This document shows, in pieces, positions 26,028-35,689 of a stretch of DNA of 64,000 bases. Position 1 is the stretch's first letter; each line of letters opens with the position of its first letter. Location of the stretch: NCBI RefSeq assembly GCF_023149135.1, contig NZ_JAIWJX010000002.1:3162001-3226000 (forward strand), in the 5' to 3' direction. A model generated the notes under the pieces. It saw only the letters and a list, made by a program, of their open reading frames with translations, did not search any database and was not told the DNA's origin. The stretch comes from Fictibacillus marinisediminis (lineage in GTDB: Bacteria > Bacillota > Bacilli > Bacillales > Fictibacillaceae). The position numbers and the translations under genes are program-made.

Positions 26028-26062
26028 GAAAGTCAATTTGGAAATTTCCGATTGGCTTTTTT
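26028..26062 (+). terminator. Intrinsic terminator after cotB-like gene
   Basis: AAAGTCAAT pairs with ATTGGCTTT (one G-T), loop GGAAATTTCC, then TTTT. Confidence 0.75.
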
Positions 26063-26158
26063 GTCTTTTATCATTTTTCGGCAGCATACTGGGCCAGCTT
26101 GGTTTTCCCTTACTTATTCTGGGACATACTTGTACTATCTTGCTCAAGGATGTGCTCC

Positions 26159-26947
26159 ATGAAATTCGAGGATTTCTTTTTTTCATACTTGCGTCTTCCA
26201 ATGCTGATTCGCTTGTTCAGCATCATCGGCTCACTGATGATTTTGTTTGGTGTTCTCATCCATTTTTTAGAGCCGAAAAATTTCCCTACTGTATTTGAGG
26301 GAATCTATTGGTCCGTCATGACAGCGGCAACTGTAGGATTTGGAGATTATGTTCCAAAGTCATTTATAGGCAGGTTTATGGCCATCCTCCTTGTTTTTTT
26401 GGGCGGTTCTTTTATCGCCTTTTTCACTGTCCACGCCGCTTCAGCTGTAATTAAAAGGCAAAATAAATACAAAGAAGGGAAATTAATGTTTAACGGAAAC
26501 GGACATTTATGTATTGTCGGATGGAATGAGCGGGCTAAGCAGACCATCAGCACCCTTGCCAAAGAACCGACAAGACTCACGATTATTCTTATAGATTCAT
26601 CGCTGAACGAAAATCCCTTATCGAATCAGGGTGTTCTTTTTATAAAAGGCAGCCCGGCGCAAGACCAAACATGGGAGATGGCCAACATTAAACAGGCAAA
26701 AGCTGTCCTTCTGACCGCCGACCAAAACATGAAAGAAGCAGAAGCCGACATGCACACCATTCTTTCCATTATTACGGTCAAAGGACTCAACCCTACTGTA
26801 CATGTTATGGCTGAAATATTGACGCCTGAGCAGCAGAACAACAGCCTGAGAGCCGGTGCTGATGAATTAATTAATACGACATCTCTTGCCAGTGACTGTA
26901 TGGCCCAGATTAGTCTTCAATCTCTTCAATCCATAAGAGAAGGGTAA
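26159..26947 (+). CDS. yugO: Two-TM potassium channel with TrkA-N domain (YugO-like)
   Basis: A 262-residue ion channel subunit: two membrane helices flank the pore loop with the K+ filter TVGFGD, followed by a cytoplasmic RCK/TrkA-N domain (HLCIVGWNERAKQTI, IIDS-like ILIDSSLNENP, KAVLLTADQN). It resembles YugO of B. subtilis, a K+ channel used in electrical signalling in biofilms. ATG 26159 has AAGGA 8 nt upstream; the upstream ATGs do not. The preceding 36 bp of open frame are not counted. It is convergent with yugN, as in B. subtilis. Confidence 0.9.
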   Translation: MKFEDFFFSYLRLPMLIRLFSIIGSLMILFGVLIHFLEPKNFPTVFEGIYWSVMTAATVGFGDYVPKSFIGRFMAILLVFLGGSFIAFFTVHAASAVIKRQNKYKEGKLMFNGNGHLCIVGWNERAKQTISTLAKEPTRLTIILIDSSLNENPLSNQGVLFIKGSPAQDQTWEMANIKQAKAVLLTADQNMKEAEADMHTILSIITVKGLNPTVHVMAEILTPEQQNNSLRAGADELINTTSLASDCMAQISLQSLQSIREG

Positions 26948-26968
26948 GGAACATGTCCTTACCCTTCT
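26938..26968. terminator. Bidirectional terminator, 13-bp perfect stem
   Basis: AGAAGGGTAAGGA pairs with TCCTTACCCTTCT across a 5-nt loop; it includes the end of the channel gene. Confidence 0.9.
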
Positions 26969-27374
26969 AATCAGCCAACAATTGAGACTCTGTTTTTTCA
27001 ATAAGCTTTTTGCCAATCCCAATCCATTTGTCATCGATCGACGCATCAGGGTCCTGGGGTTCTGAAAACTGATTTAAGCTTCCCGACAGATTCCCTACAC
27101 TGACATTGTCATCGAGTCCAATCTGATATTTATGAGCCAGAAGAAATGGTTCTCCCAAGGTCACCATTGCCCCTTGGTCCCCGATTTCTTTTTCATAAGC
27201 GGTAAATGGAACTCTGACAAACGTATATCCGACTTCATCATCCAGTTTATAGTCAAAATATCCGTGATCATAATCCCAGTTGCCTCCAATGGTATACCCG
27301 AGTTGTTTGAGCTTGTCCTCCAGTTCATTAAAAGCAAACACTTCATTCTCAAGCTTACTTTGTAATGGAATCAT
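26967..27374 (-). CDS. yugN: YugN-like family protein
   Basis: A 135-residue soluble protein matching the YugN family (MIPLQSKLENEVFAFNELEDKL, NWDYDHGYFDYKLDDEVGYTFVRVPF, GEPFLLAHKYQIGLDDN). The function is unknown. Neighbours yugO and pgi are as in B. subtilis, where yugM lies between pgi and yugN; that gene is missing here. GGAGATAAGC precedes the ATG. Confidence 0.88.
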   Translation of the reverse strand: MIPLQSKLENEVFAFNELEDKLKQLGYTIGGNWDYDHGYFDYKLDDEVGYTFVRVPFTAYEKEIGDQGAMVTLGEPFLLAHKYQIGLDDNVSVGNLSGSLNQFSEPQDPDASIDDKWIGIGKKLIEKTESQLLAD

Positions 27375-27429
27375 GCTTATCTCCTTTAGAGTAACGGTTT
27401 ACCTTTTATCATCTCCAAAAGTATAAAAA

Positions 27430-27462
27430 ATAAAGCTCCTGTCTGGGTAACAGGAGCTTTAT
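27430..27462 (-). terminator. Intrinsic terminator of pgi
   Basis: AAAGCTCCTGT pairs with ACAGGAGCTTT; T run follows on the minus strand. Confidence 0.9.
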
Positions 27463-27465
27463 GGA

Positions 27466-28815
27466 TTAAAGGCGTTTTTCCAATTCTTCTTTTTCTTTTT
27501 CAAAGCCTGGCTTGCCGAGAAGCGCAAACATGTTTTTCTTATAGGCTTCCACCCCAGGCTGATCAAACGGGTTCACTCCGAGAAGATAGCCGCTGATGGC
27601 ACATGCTTTTTCAAAGAAATACACAAGGTAGCCAAAATGATATGGTGTTAATTCTGGAATAGTAACAATTAAATTCGGTACTCCGCCGTCGGTATGTGCA
27701 AGCAAAGTTCCCTGGAATGCTTTTTTGTTGACGAAGTCCATTGTTTGTCCAGCAAGGAAATTCAATTTATCAAGGTTTTGATCGTCTTCCTCAATCTTAA
27801 TTTCTTCGCGTGTATTCTCTACATTCAGTACAGTCTCGAACAGATCACGGCGTCCTTCCTGAACATATTGTCCCATAGAGTGAAGGTCAGTGGAAAAGTC
27901 TACAGACGCAGGATAGATCCCCTTGTTGTCTTTGCCTTCACTTTCACCAAACAGCTGTTTCCACCATTCAGAAACATAATGTAATCCTGGCTCATAGTTC
28001 ACCATCAATTCAATGGTTTTCCCTTTGTTATACAGAGCATTTCGTGCAGCTGCATACTGGTATGCTTCATTTTCAGCAAGGTTCGGATTGGAATAATCCT
28101 TGCTTGCTTCTGCTGCTCCATTCATCATTTCATCAATGTTTACTCCGCTTACTGCGATTGGAAGAAGACCTACAGCTGTTAATACAGAATAGCGTCCTCC
28201 AACGTCGTCAGGAATAACAAAGCTCTCATAGCCTTCTTCATCCGCCAGCGTTTTCAGTGCACCTTTTGCACGGTCGGTTGTTGCATATATACGTTTGCGT
28301 GCTTCTTCTTTTCCATATTTCTCTTCAAGGAACTTGCGGAAAATACGGAACGCGATTGCAGGTTCTGTTGTTGTTCCAGATTTTGAAATGACGTTCACGG
28401 AAACATCCTTGCCTTCTAGTACTTGGAACAAGTCTTTAACATAAGTAGAAGAGATGTTTTGGCCTGCAAAAATAACCTGAGGAGTTTTGCGGTCTTCTTT
28501 AGAAAGCATATTGTAGAACGAGTGATTGAGCATTTCAATTGCTGCCCTTGCTCCAAGATAAGATCCGCCGATCCCAATAACGATCAATACATCAGAATCA
28601 CTTTTGATCTTTTCAGCACTTTTTTGAATACGGGCGAACTCTTCTTTATCATATGCGGTCGGAAGGTCAACCCATCCCAAAAAGTCGCTTCCCGCTCCAG
28701 TCCTATCATGGATTTGCTCGTGTGATGCTTTTACTAATGCAGATAAATTTGATACTTCTTGCTCACCTAAGAAAGGCAAAGCTTTGCTGTAATCAAAATG
28801 CAGTTTATTAGCCAT
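27466..28815 (-). CDS. pgi: Glucose-6-phosphate isomerase
   Basis: A 449-residue PGI of the Gram-positive type, converting glucose 6-phosphate to fructose 6-phosphate in glycolysis and gluconeogenesis. Visible blocks are [35 protein letters not shown] (phosphate-binding SGTT), [22 protein letters not shown] and the C-terminal [10 protein letters not shown] with the catalytic Lys. GGAGGAGTTTAAGAC precedes the ATG. It sits between yugJ-like and yugN as in B. subtilis. Confidence 0.97.
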   Translation of the reverse strand: MANKLHFDYSKALPFLGEQEVSNLSALVKASHEQIHDRTGAGSDFLGWVDLPTAYDKEEFARIQKSAEKIKSDSDVLIVIGIGGSYLGARAAIEMLNHSFYNMLSKEDRKTPQVIFAGQNISSTYVKDLFQVLEGKDVSVNVISKSGTTTEPAIAFRIFRKFLEEKYGKEEARKRIYATTDRAKGALKTLADEEGYESFVIPDDVGGRYSVLTAVGLLPIAVSGVNIDEMMNGAAEASKDYSNPNLAENEAYQYAAARNALYNKGKTIELMVNYEPGLHYVSEWWKQLFGESEGKDNKGIYPASVDFSTDLHSMGQYVQEGRRDLFETVLNVENTREEIKIEEDDQNLDKLNFLAGQTMDFVNKKAFQGTLLAHTDGGVPNLIVTIPELTPYHFGYLVYFFEKACAISGYLLGVNPFDQPGVEAYKKNMFALLGKPGFEKEKEELEKRL

Positions 28816-28942
28816 GTCTTAAACTCCTCCGTTTTTTGTTCTGGTTTCTTTTACTTTAACCAAATAAAAAATGTTAATCAAGAAAACGGCCGCTTGAAAA
28901 CGCTTACTCCAAGTAGTCGGAATGTTCTTACTTATTGCAAAT

Positions 28943-28972
28943 AAAAAAGAGGGGAAGCTCCCCTCTTTTTTT
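28943..28972 (-). terminator. Intrinsic terminator of yugJ-like gene
   Basis: AAAAAAGAGGGG pairs with CCCCTCTTTTTTT. Confidence 0.9.
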
Positions 28973-30134
28973 ATAGAGACATGCGAAGGATTTCTAAAAC
29001 ATCCTCTTTGTTAAGCTTTTTAAAGTTGCCAAACTCGCCATTTGCCATCGCTTTATCCGCGATCAGGTCAAGTTTGGAATCATCGATGTCATAATCAGCA
29101 AGACGGTTTGGTGCACCTAAAGATGTCCAGAAAGCAGACAGCTTGTCGATCCCTTCAAGTGCCACTTCACGATCTGATTTCCCTTCTGTATCCACGTTAA
29201 ATACGCGAACAGCCAGTTGCTTCAAGCGCTCTGGCCCTTGATCAAGTACATGGCGAAGCAAGTTCGGGAACAGGATTGCCAGACCGCCGGCATGAGGAAT
29301 GTCATAAACGGCTGAAACAGCATGTTCAAGGTTATGAGTAGCCCAATCGCCTTGTACACCCATTGCAATAGTTCCGTTCAATGCCATTGTCCCATTATAT
29401 AGAATGGTCTCGCGAAGGTCATAATTCTCAAGATCTTCTACTAATTTTGGAGCTGCATCCATTACTGTTAATAGAATAGATTCTGCGAAACGGTCTTGAA
29501 GATGAGCATTTTCAGTATGGTTCAAGTACGTTTCTAGCACGTGCGACATCATGTCTACCATGCCATAAATCGTATGGTCTTTTGGCACAGTAAACGTATT
29601 GACCGGATCAAGAATAGAAAACTTAGGGAACACAAGCGGACTTCCCCAGCCATACTTTTCATTGGTCTCCCAGTTGGTAATAACAGAACCGGCGTTCATT
29701 TCAGAACCTGTTGCTGCAAGAGTAAGAACTGTACCGAACGGAATGGCTTCTTTAGGAGTGCTTTTTTTAGTTACAAAATCCCAAACATCTCCGTCATATT
29801 TTGCTCCTGCCGCCACAGCTTTTGTACAGTCGATAACACTTCCGCCTCCAACTGCAAGAATGAAATCAATATTGTGCTCCTTACAGATTTCCACACCTTT
29901 TTTTACCGTAGTTAATCTCGGATTCGGTTCAACTCCTGATAATTCATGAACGTCTGCACCGATCTTGTTGAGCTCGGCTACTACTTGATCATATAGACCG
30001 CTGCGTTTAATGCTTCCACCGCCATAAACAAGCAATACCTTCTTGCCAAACGGCTTCATTTCCGCAGACAGCTGGCTAAGTTGCCCTTTCCCGAACACTA
30101 AACGGGTTGGATTATAATACGTAAATGAATTCAT
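28971..30134 (-). CDS. yugJ: Iron-containing alcohol dehydrogenase (YugJ/butanol dehydrogenase type)
   Basis: A 387-residue group III alcohol dehydrogenase. [16 protein letters not shown] and [15 protein letters not shown] bind NAD(P)H; the metal ligands lie in [34 protein letters not shown]. It probably reduces aldehydes such as butyraldehyde. Its position next to pgi matches yugJ/yugK of B. subtilis, where two paralogues occur; only one is here. AGGAGGGTAAATAA precedes the ATG. Confidence 0.9.
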   Translation of the reverse strand: MNSFTYYNPTRLVFGKGQLSQLSAEMKPFGKKVLLVYGGGSIKRSGLYDQVVAELNKIGADVHELSGVEPNPRLTTVKKGVEICKEHNIDFILAVGGGSVIDCTKAVAAGAKYDGDVWDFVTKKSTPKEAIPFGTVLTLAATGSEMNAGSVITNWETNEKYGWGSPLVFPKFSILDPVNTFTVPKDHTIYGMVDMMSHVLETYLNHTENAHLQDRFAESILLTVMDAAPKLVEDLENYDLRETILYNGTMALNGTIAMGVQGDWATHNLEHAVSAVYDIPHAGGLAILFPNLLRHVLDQGPERLKQLAVRVFNVDTEGKSDREVALEGIDKLSAFWTSLGAPNRLADYDIDDSKLDLIADKAMANGEFGNFKKLNKEDVLEILRMSL

Positions 30135-30377
30135 TTATTTACCCTCCTTGATGTTCCAATACTTTCGTTAGTATTATCTATCAGGGTGAAATTAAAAGTA
30201 AAGAAATCGGCTCTAAACATTTTTAGGATGTACAATTATTAAACAAAATATTGTACAAATATTTAATTTAATTCAATGTAATGTTTATATTCGCCTTGAA
30301 GGTGGAAATGTATAATCGTAACAGAAAGAAGTCATCCTAATACTGCTATCTATCTAATCCCCTTAGGAGGTAATACC

Positions 30378-30614
30378 ATGAATGGATTACAGCGCACTGC
30401 CTTAGCACTAGTTATTATTGGTGCCATTAACTGGGGTCTTATTGGATTCTTCCAATTTGACTTAGTGGCAGCTATCTTCGGCGGTCAGGATGCAGCTCTT
30501 TCCCGCATCGTTTACGGATTGGTTGGTTTATCCGGTTTATATTGCCTGACTCTTCTTTTTGCTCCAGCACATGAAGTTGAACGTGAGGACCGCATCGAAA
30601 CAAATCGTGTTTAA
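30378..30614 (+). CDS. yuzA: YuzA/DUF378 small membrane protein
   Basis: A 78-residue protein with two membrane helices. ALALVIIGAINWGLIGFFQFDLVAAIFGG is the DUF378 signature, and the second helix (IVYGLVGLSGLYCL) precedes an acidic tail. The role is unknown. TTAGGAGGTAATACC precedes the ATG; a TATAAT at 30311-30316 is a likely -10. In B. subtilis yuzA also lies between yugI and yugJ. Confidence 0.9.
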   Translation: MNGLQRTALALVIIGAINWGLIGFFQFDLVAAIFGGQDAALSRIVYGLVGLSGLYCLTLLFAPAHEVEREDRIETNRV

Positions 30615-30628
30615 TGAAATTAAAAAAT

Positions 30629-30664
30629 AAAAAAGGTTCTTCCTCATAGGAAGAACCTTTTTTT
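30629..30664. terminator. Bidirectional terminator between yuzA and yugI
   Basis: AAAAAGGTTCTTCCT pairs with AGGAAGAACCTTTTT. Confidence 0.95.
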
Positions 30665-30666
30665 AT

Positions 30667-31065
30667 TTACTTCTTAAGACGTTTGTTCAGTTGAGCTTGA
30701 CGGTCAGTTGACTCTTTCAACCACTCTTTAAGCTTTGCTTCAAGTGTGTTGAAACCTTTGGAAGAGTCTTGAGCCGCTTGCTTCTTAGGTGCAGGACGGC
30801 GTTCCTTTTTAGGGGCTTGGGCCGGAGCTTCTTGAGTTTGACGAATGGATAAAGAGATCTTTTTAGAATCTTCGTCAACAGAAAGAATTTTAACCTGAAC
30901 AACATCTCCCACTTTTAATACGTCATTAATATCTTTAACAAAGCTATGAGAAACCTCAGAGATATGAACTAATCCCTGAACTTCGTCGTTTAAAGCGACG
31001 AAAGCACCAAACGGTTTAATTCCTGTTACTTTTCCTTCAACGATGCTACCTACTTCAAAATTCAT
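30667..31065 (-). CDS. yugI: S1-domain RNA-binding protein (YugI, general stress protein 13)
   Basis: A 132-residue protein: one S1 OB-fold (residues 1-72; GSIVEGKVTGIKPFGAFVAL, GLVHISEVSHSFVKDI, VKILSVDEDSKKISLSIR) and a basic Ala/Pro/Lys tail. YugI of B. subtilis is ribosome-associated and stress-induced. Neighbours match that genome. Confidence 0.92.
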   Translation of the reverse strand: MNFEVGSIVEGKVTGIKPFGAFVALNDEVQGLVHISEVSHSFVKDINDVLKVGDVVQVKILSVDEDSKKISLSIRQTQEAPAQAPKKERRPAPKKQAAQDSSKGFNTLEAKLKEWLKESTDRQAQLNKRLKK

Positions 31066-31248
31066 GAAAACACTCCTAACTATTTTTTAACCTATTAAGT
31101 ATAACACATACAGAAAATAAAATAAAACGTATGAAACAGTATAAAACGTCCTGACCATACTCATTTTCGTGCAAATGGGGCATAAGAATGACATTTGCAT
31201 CCTTCCCATACCCAATTTTGCATGAAATGGAAACTTTTTTCTGTAAAA

Positions 31249-32631
31249 TCAGACCAGTTTTTCTGGATTTAACAAGGAATCCGCTTCTTCTACCGTAACA
31301 TATCCCTTTTCCACAGCCACTTCTTTTACCGTCTTACCCGATTTATAGCTTTCTTTTGCTACCTCGGCTGCTTTTTCGTAGCCCGTTTTTGGATTTAGTG
31401 CTGTGGCAATCGCAAGGCTCTGTTCCATCAGTTCTCTGATTCTGCCTTCATTGGCCTCCAGTCCATTGATACAACGGTCGGTAAACACGCTCAACCCCGA
31501 AGACAGGATGGTGATGGAGTGAAGAAGGTTTAAGCCAATGACCGGCATCATCACGTTTATCTCAAGCTGGGAGCCGATTCCGGCAGTGGTGATGCATGTA
31601 TCATTGCCGATGACCTGCGCACAGATCATGTACATGTTTTCAAGGATGACCGGATTTACTTTCCCCGGCATGATGGAAGAACCTGGCTGTACAGCGGGTA
31701 AAATGAGTTCCGAGATTCCTGTTCTCGGACCTGAACTGAGCAGGCGGAGGTCGGACGATATTTTTATAAGATGAATGGCAAGTTCCTTTAAATGGCCGCT
31801 GATCTGGATAGCTGCCCCGTTATTCTGCATAAAGCGGAAGCGGTCAGTCGGTGCTTTAAATGGAAGGCCCGATCTGTCGGCAACCTCATTGATGGCTCTT
31901 TCAGCATATTCCGGATGGGCGTTGATTCCCGTACCCACAGCATTTCCCCCAAGTCCGATCTCAAAGAGGAACGGCTCACTCTGTTTTAATGCATCATAAA
32001 CTTTTTGCAGACTTTCCGCATACCCTCCAAAGGAATGGCCAAGCCGCATGGGAACCGCGTCCTGGAGGTGGGTTCTGCCTGATTTGATAATGTGGTGAAA
32101 TTCGTTCTGTTTGTTTCTGAGCGCTTTAATCGTTTTTTCGAGTGCCGGGTATAAATTTTGATACAGCTCTTGTGCTGCGGCAATATTGATGGCCACATGG
32201 ATCGTATCATTTGTTGACTGTGCCATGTTCACATGATCGTTCGGATGGACCTTGCTCCAGTCCCCTTTCGAACCGCCAAGAAGCTCTGAAGCCCTGCTGG
32301 CGATGACTTCATTGGCATTCATGTTCTGAGAGGTTCCTGCTCCCGCCTGATACGCATCAACGACAAATTGATCCTTCAGCCTGCCCTCCATAATCTCCTC
32401 TGCTGCCTGGATAATCGCGTTTGCCTGTTTTTCCTCAAGTTCACCGCAATCTCTATTTGCTGCAGCTGCACTCGCTTTAATAATCGCCTGCGCTTTTACA
32501 AAAGCGAACGGCAGCCTTTGCCCGCTGATCGGAAAGTTCTCGACCGCCCGCTGCGTTTGTGCTCCGTAATATGCCTCCTTGGGCACCTTTACTTCTCCGA
32601 GTGTATCCTTTGCAATCCGATATTCCGTCAT
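31249..32631 (-). CDS. Class II fumarase/aspartase superfamily lyase
   Basis: A 460-residue lyase of the fumarase C/aspartase family. GSSIMPGKVNPV is the family signature with the mobile catalytic Ser; VHPNDHVNMAQSTNDT and GRTHLQDAVPMRLG line the active site. Features point both ways: QAGAGTSQNMNANEV is like aspartase, while EYRIAKDTLGEVKVP and NAHPEYA are like fumarase. The substrate, L-aspartate or fumarate/malate, cannot be settled by eye. ATG 32631 is used, with GAGGAG 8 nt upstream; a GTG at 32637 is too close. Confidence 0.88.
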   Translation of the reverse strand: MTEYRIAKDTLGEVKVPKEAYYGAQTQRAVENFPISGQRLPFAFVKAQAIIKASAAAANRDCGELEEKQANAIIQAAEEIMEGRLKDQFVVDAYQAGAGTSQNMNANEVIASRASELLGGSKGDWSKVHPNDHVNMAQSTNDTIHVAINIAAAQELYQNLYPALEKTIKALRNKQNEFHHIIKSGRTHLQDAVPMRLGHSFGGYAESLQKVYDALKQSEPFLFEIGLGGNAVGTGINAHPEYAERAINEVADRSGLPFKAPTDRFRFMQNNGAAIQISGHLKELAIHLIKISSDLRLLSSGPRTGISELILPAVQPGSSIMPGKVNPVILENMYMICAQVIGNDTCITTAGIGSQLEINVMMPVIGLNLLHSITILSSGLSVFTDRCINGLEANEGRIRELMEQSLAIATALNPKTGYEKAAEVAKESYKSGKTVKEVAVEKGYVTVEEADSLLNPEKLV

Positions 32632-32653
32632 GACCACATCTCCTCTCTATCGC

Positions 32654-32703
32654 GGTGCCAGGCACCGCAATTACACACATGTCAAAGAGCGGTGCCTGGC
32701 ACC
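32654..32703. repeat. 50-bp nested palindromic repeat, copy 3
   Basis: Same outer palindromes as copies 1 and 2, but the central dyad is altered (TTACACACATGTCAAAG), so the middle has diverged while the ends are kept. It lies just upstream of the lyase gene. Confidence 0.9.
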
Positions 32704-33310
32704 CGCTTTTTGACCCTTTATTACACATTCTCTGTATTCCCTTTTTTTCTTTTTTTTATGGTTTATCTTTTGGGGGAGCTGTCCATAATGATAAGACAGC
32801 ATTCAATATTCCCCCTTTTTCTTTTGGCAGGCATGCCACCACATGCCTGTTCTTTTTTGTCCATTTCTTATTCGGGCAGATTTCCCGCGCATACACGATG
32901 CAAACAAAAAAAGCCTCCCATGTGCAGAGACCTTGTACATCAATAGTATTATTCAGAAGATGCCCGGTTCGTCCTTTTTTTATGTAAGGCGATCACCCTG
33001 GCTGGAGATTTTTTAATTTTTCGGTGTTCCGTCCGGAAGCCTGCCTTTTTTTGTTTCATGAACGTTGCTTTGGAAATGGGACGGGGACGGGACCACGAAA
33101 TAGACTCCGGATTTTTCCAGGAATCATGGGTGATCAGCTCGGTTTTGTAATAATAACAATTCCCGCTTAAGTATTCTTCACATATATATAATACGGTGTG
33201 TTTGCTATGCATCCGCTTTTCGCTCCATTTTTTGATACATTATCCCCTTTTTGATCCGCTTTATTCATGGAAAGAGCCTGAAGCTTAAGATCTTCAAGCC
33301 CTTCACTTCC
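32704..33310. other. Largely gene-free region between the lyase gene and the YjcZ-like gene
   Basis: A hairpin at about 32773-32818 (GGGGGA-GCTGTC with GACAGC and TCCCCC) is followed by TTTTTCTTTT on the plus strand and looks like a terminator with no clear gene before it. The only ORF worth noting is the 87-codon minus-strand frame at 32949-33212. The rest shows nothing I can name. Confidence 0.4.
32949..33212 (-). CDS. Doubtful small basic hypothetical protein
   Basis: An 87-codon frame, MHSKHTVLYICEEYLSGNCY onward, ending in a Lys/Arg-rich tail. GGAGCG is 10 bp upstream of the ATG. It is not recognised, has no conserved neighbour and could be chance; it is listed because the surrounding 600 bp contain nothing better. 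Confidence 0.3.
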   Translation of the reverse strand: MHSKHTVLYICEEYLSGNCYYYKTELITHDSWKNPESISWSRPRPISKATFMKQKKAGFRTEHRKIKKSPARVIALHKKRTNRASSE

Positions 33311-33478
33311 TTATCTAAAGAACCACCATAAAGCTCCAACGATAAGGAGAAGTATAAATATGATAATCAAGACAGCCCATATCCAGCCCCAACCAAATCC
33401 AACGCCGCCACCGCCGCCAACACCATAGCCGTAGCCATAGCCATAGTACGGATAGCCGCCACCATAAGGATATGCCAT
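33311..33478 (-). CDS. YjcZ-like Tyr/Gly-rich sporulation peptide
   Basis: A 55-residue protein: Gly/Tyr-rich first half (AYPYGGGYPYYGYGYGYG) and a C-terminal membrane helix (WAVLIIIFILLLIVGALWWF). This is the YjcZ/YtpI-type small sporulation protein layout, often seen in spore coat or forespore membrane. GAAGGAGGTTTGTAAT precedes ATG 33478. The longer frame upstream lacks a ribosome site and overlaps the divergent gene. Confidence 0.8.
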   Translation of the reverse strand: MAYPYGGGYPYYGYGYGYGVGGGGGVGFGWGWIWAVLIIIFILLLIVGALWWFFR

Positions 33479-33652
33479 ATTACAAACCTCCTTCATCTGT
33501 TGCGTCCTACACACTAATAAAATATGTAAGTCCAGGGTAAAAAGGAATAGAGGCAAATGCGGATTTTGTGCCTGTTCAAGGAAATTATTTCTTTTGTAAA
33601 CGAAATAAGATTGGACAAAATAAACGAGACGTAAAGATGATGGAGGAATGCA

Positions 33653-34525
33653 ATGGAAACGAAAACTCAGCCGCTGCTTACTCCGGCATATCGGAAAAGA
33701 ATAGGCGAACTCGACCTTTATTATGAAGATTACCCACACAGGAATCCTGACGCCCAAGTTTTGATCCTGATACACGGGTTTCTTTCTTCAACCATCAGTT
33801 TTCGGAAGCTAATCCCGCATTTAGCTGAAGATTATCATGTAGTTGCCATTGATCTGCCGGGATTCGGTAAGAGCGAAAAGTCAAAAACATTTACGTATTC
33901 ACTGGCAAGCTACGGCAAGCTCGTTCTATCATTCATAAAAGAAATGGGCTGGAGAGATGTCATACTGATCGGTCATTCCATGGGCGGCCAGGTGGCTCTT
34001 CATGCATCGCGGCAGGATGGAAAACTGATCAGTAAACTCGTGCTCCTCGGCTGCTGCGGTTACATCAAACGGGCGCGGTCTACCATGATCTGCTGCTCCT
34101 ATCTCCCTTTTTTCTCCTGGGGATTAAAGAGATGGGTTCTAAAAAAAGATCTTCGCAATAATTTAAGCGGTGTCCTTCACAACATTGATCTCGTAACAGA
34201 AGACATGATCAAGGAATACCGGGCACAATTTTTAGAAGACGGTTTTTTTGACAGCTTGATTCGCCTGCTCCGACACCGTGAAGGAGATTTAAAACCATTT
34301 GAACTGAATACAATTGTCCATCCCATTCTGCTCATTCACGGCAATGATGATAAAGTCATCCCCCTTACTACGGGAAAAAGACTTCACAGTGATTTAAAAA
34401 ATTCAAGACTCATCGTCTATAAAGATGCCGGACACCTCATTATGGAGGAAAAACCGTTAGACTTGGCAAGAGACATCAAACAATTTATCTCCAGCGAAAA
34501 AGAAGCGCTTCAGACCTCCGTCTGA
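33653..34525 (+). CDS. yugF: Alpha/beta hydrolase (YugF-like)
   Basis: A 290-residue alpha/beta-hydrolase. LILIHGFLSSTISFRKLIP holds the oxyanion HG, IGHSMGGQVALHAS the nucleophile Ser, LIHGNDDKVIPLTTGKRLH the acid Asp and DAGHLIMEEKP the His. Similarity to B. subtilis YugF is strong in all blocks (SFRK, LDLPGFGKSEKS, RFIRHREGDLKP-like). The substrate is unknown. GGAGGAATGCA precedes the ATG. Confidence 0.92.
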   Translation: METKTQPLLTPAYRKRIGELDLYYEDYPHRNPDAQVLILIHGFLSSTISFRKLIPHLAEDYHVVAIDLPGFGKSEKSKTFTYSLASYGKLVLSFIKEMGWRDVILIGHSMGGQVALHASRQDGKLISKLVLLGCCGYIKRARSTMICCSYLPFFSWGLKRWVLKKDLRNNLSGVLHNIDLVTEDMIKEYRAQFLEDGFFDSLIRLLRHREGDLKPFELNTIVHPILLIHGNDDKVIPLTTGKRLHSDLKNSRLIVYKDAGHLIMEEKPLDLARDIKQFISSEKEALQTSV

Positions 34526-34538
34526 GCGCTTCTCGTTT
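34501..34538. terminator. Bidirectional terminator
   Basis: AGAAGCGCTTCAGAC pairs with GTCTGAGCGCTTCT between convergent genes; it covers the end of the yugF-like gene. Confidence 0.85.
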
Positions 34539-35686
34539 TATTCGTTGTTTTCCCTGCTTTTCATCATCTGCTGCCAGACCGAGCCTGCAGCTTCTTCCCC
34601 GCTCTGAATGCGTTCAAGCGCAATCTTTGCCTGGAGCCGGACTTCAAACTCTGGATCGTCTTCTGCGTCTTCCAATGCCGGTATGGCCGTTTCGTCCCCT
34701 ACTTCAAACAAGAATCGTGCAGCGCGCCAGCGGACTAGTTTATTTTTGTCATTGAGTGCTTCACACATGGCAGGAATCGCACTCGGATTCCCAAGGTCGG
34801 ATAAACAGTCTCCTGCCGTTCGGCGAACCGCGACATTTTTATCTTTTAACCCGGCATAAAGCAGCGGAAGAACCGCTTCATCTTCAATCATGCCAAGATA
34901 AACGACAGCCAGGCGCCGGATCGAAGGCTTCGGATCCTTCAAAGCCTGCTTTAACACCATAATATCGTTGACCGTCGGGTTCATGCGTTCTAAAGCCGCA
35001 TAACGGGTCTGCCAATCTTCATCCTGCATCTTTTCGGCAACTTCAGTTGTAGATACTTCTTCTTTCGGCGCTTCTTTCCCGGATTCGATGGAGAAAGCCT
35101 GCTTCACAAGCTTTTGAATCCGTTCTTCATCATAAGCGGCGGAGATTTCCTCGACAACTTCTTGTCCGATCTGTTCAAATGTTCCGTAACGAACACCCTG
35201 CTCTTCCCATTTCCGTTCCATGACCAGGTTATCTGATGCTTTTTGAGCTTCGAGTGCCGCATTCATAAACCGCTCTGGAAGGCCTGCGCGCCGTTCTTCA
35301 TTTTCGGTTTTCAGTTTTACCTGCATCGGCAAGCCTCTGAACATTTGAATGAAAACTGTAATTTCCAGGTATTCGTCATCCTTTTTCTCCTGTCCGGCCG
35401 CTTCAGAGGGCTGGTCGTCCGAATCCCCGAATACTTCACGGACGCCTGCCAATACATCTTCCCAATCTGCTCTTGGATGACGGTCAAGTGCAATAAAATC
35501 TGCCACATGGTAAACGCTTTTCACGCCCTCCACCTTAAAGATTTCTTTAATATAGTCAGGTGCATCATCAAGGTTTTCCCTCGTGTAGTTGTAGCGCTCG
35601 TTACCCGGCAGCGCTTCGTCCATATTAATTTTCATGGAGTTCGGACTTGGTGTCGGTTCAATCCCTTTAATTTTCAATACACTCAC
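34538..35686 (-). CDS. CvfC/YpgR-like protein: NifU-N domain plus HEAT repeats
   Basis: A 382-residue protein. Residues 1-90 match the Nfu/NifU N-terminal domain (IEPTPSPNSMKINMDEALP, VKSVYHVADFIALDR); from about 215 there are HEAT-like repeats (RYAALERMNPTVNDIMVLKQAL, IRRLAVVYLGMIEDEAVLPLL, VRRTAGDCLSDLGNPSAIPAM, VRWRAARFLFEVGDETAIPAL). The layout is that of 'conserved virulence factor C' of staphylococci and YpgR of Bacillus. Possible role in Fe-S or protein assembly, not proven. It starts 3 bp after the upstream small gene ends. Confidence 0.88.
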   Translation of the reverse strand: MSVLKIKGIEPTPSPNSMKINMDEALPGNERYNYTRENLDDAPDYIKEIFKVEGVKSVYHVADFIALDRHPRADWEDVLAGVREVFGDSDDQPSEAAGQEKKDDEYLEITVFIQMFRGLPMQVKLKTENEERRAGLPERFMNAALEAQKASDNLVMERKWEEQGVRYGTFEQIGQEVVEEISAAYDEERIQKLVKQAFSIESGKEAPKEEVSTTEVAEKMQDEDWQTRYAALERMNPTVNDIMVLKQALKDPKPSIRRLAVVYLGMIEDEAVLPLLYAGLKDKNVAVRRTAGDCLSDLGNPSAIPAMCEALNDKNKLVRWRAARFLFEVGDETAIPALEDAEDDPEFEVRLQAKIALERIQSGEEAAGSVWQQMMKSRENNE

Positions 35687-35689
35687 CCC

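Noticed and set aside
32368..32987. Plus frames of 192 and 110 codons over and after the lyase gene
   Set aside because: One is antisense to the lyase; the other runs through repeat copy 3 and the hairpin without a ribosome site.
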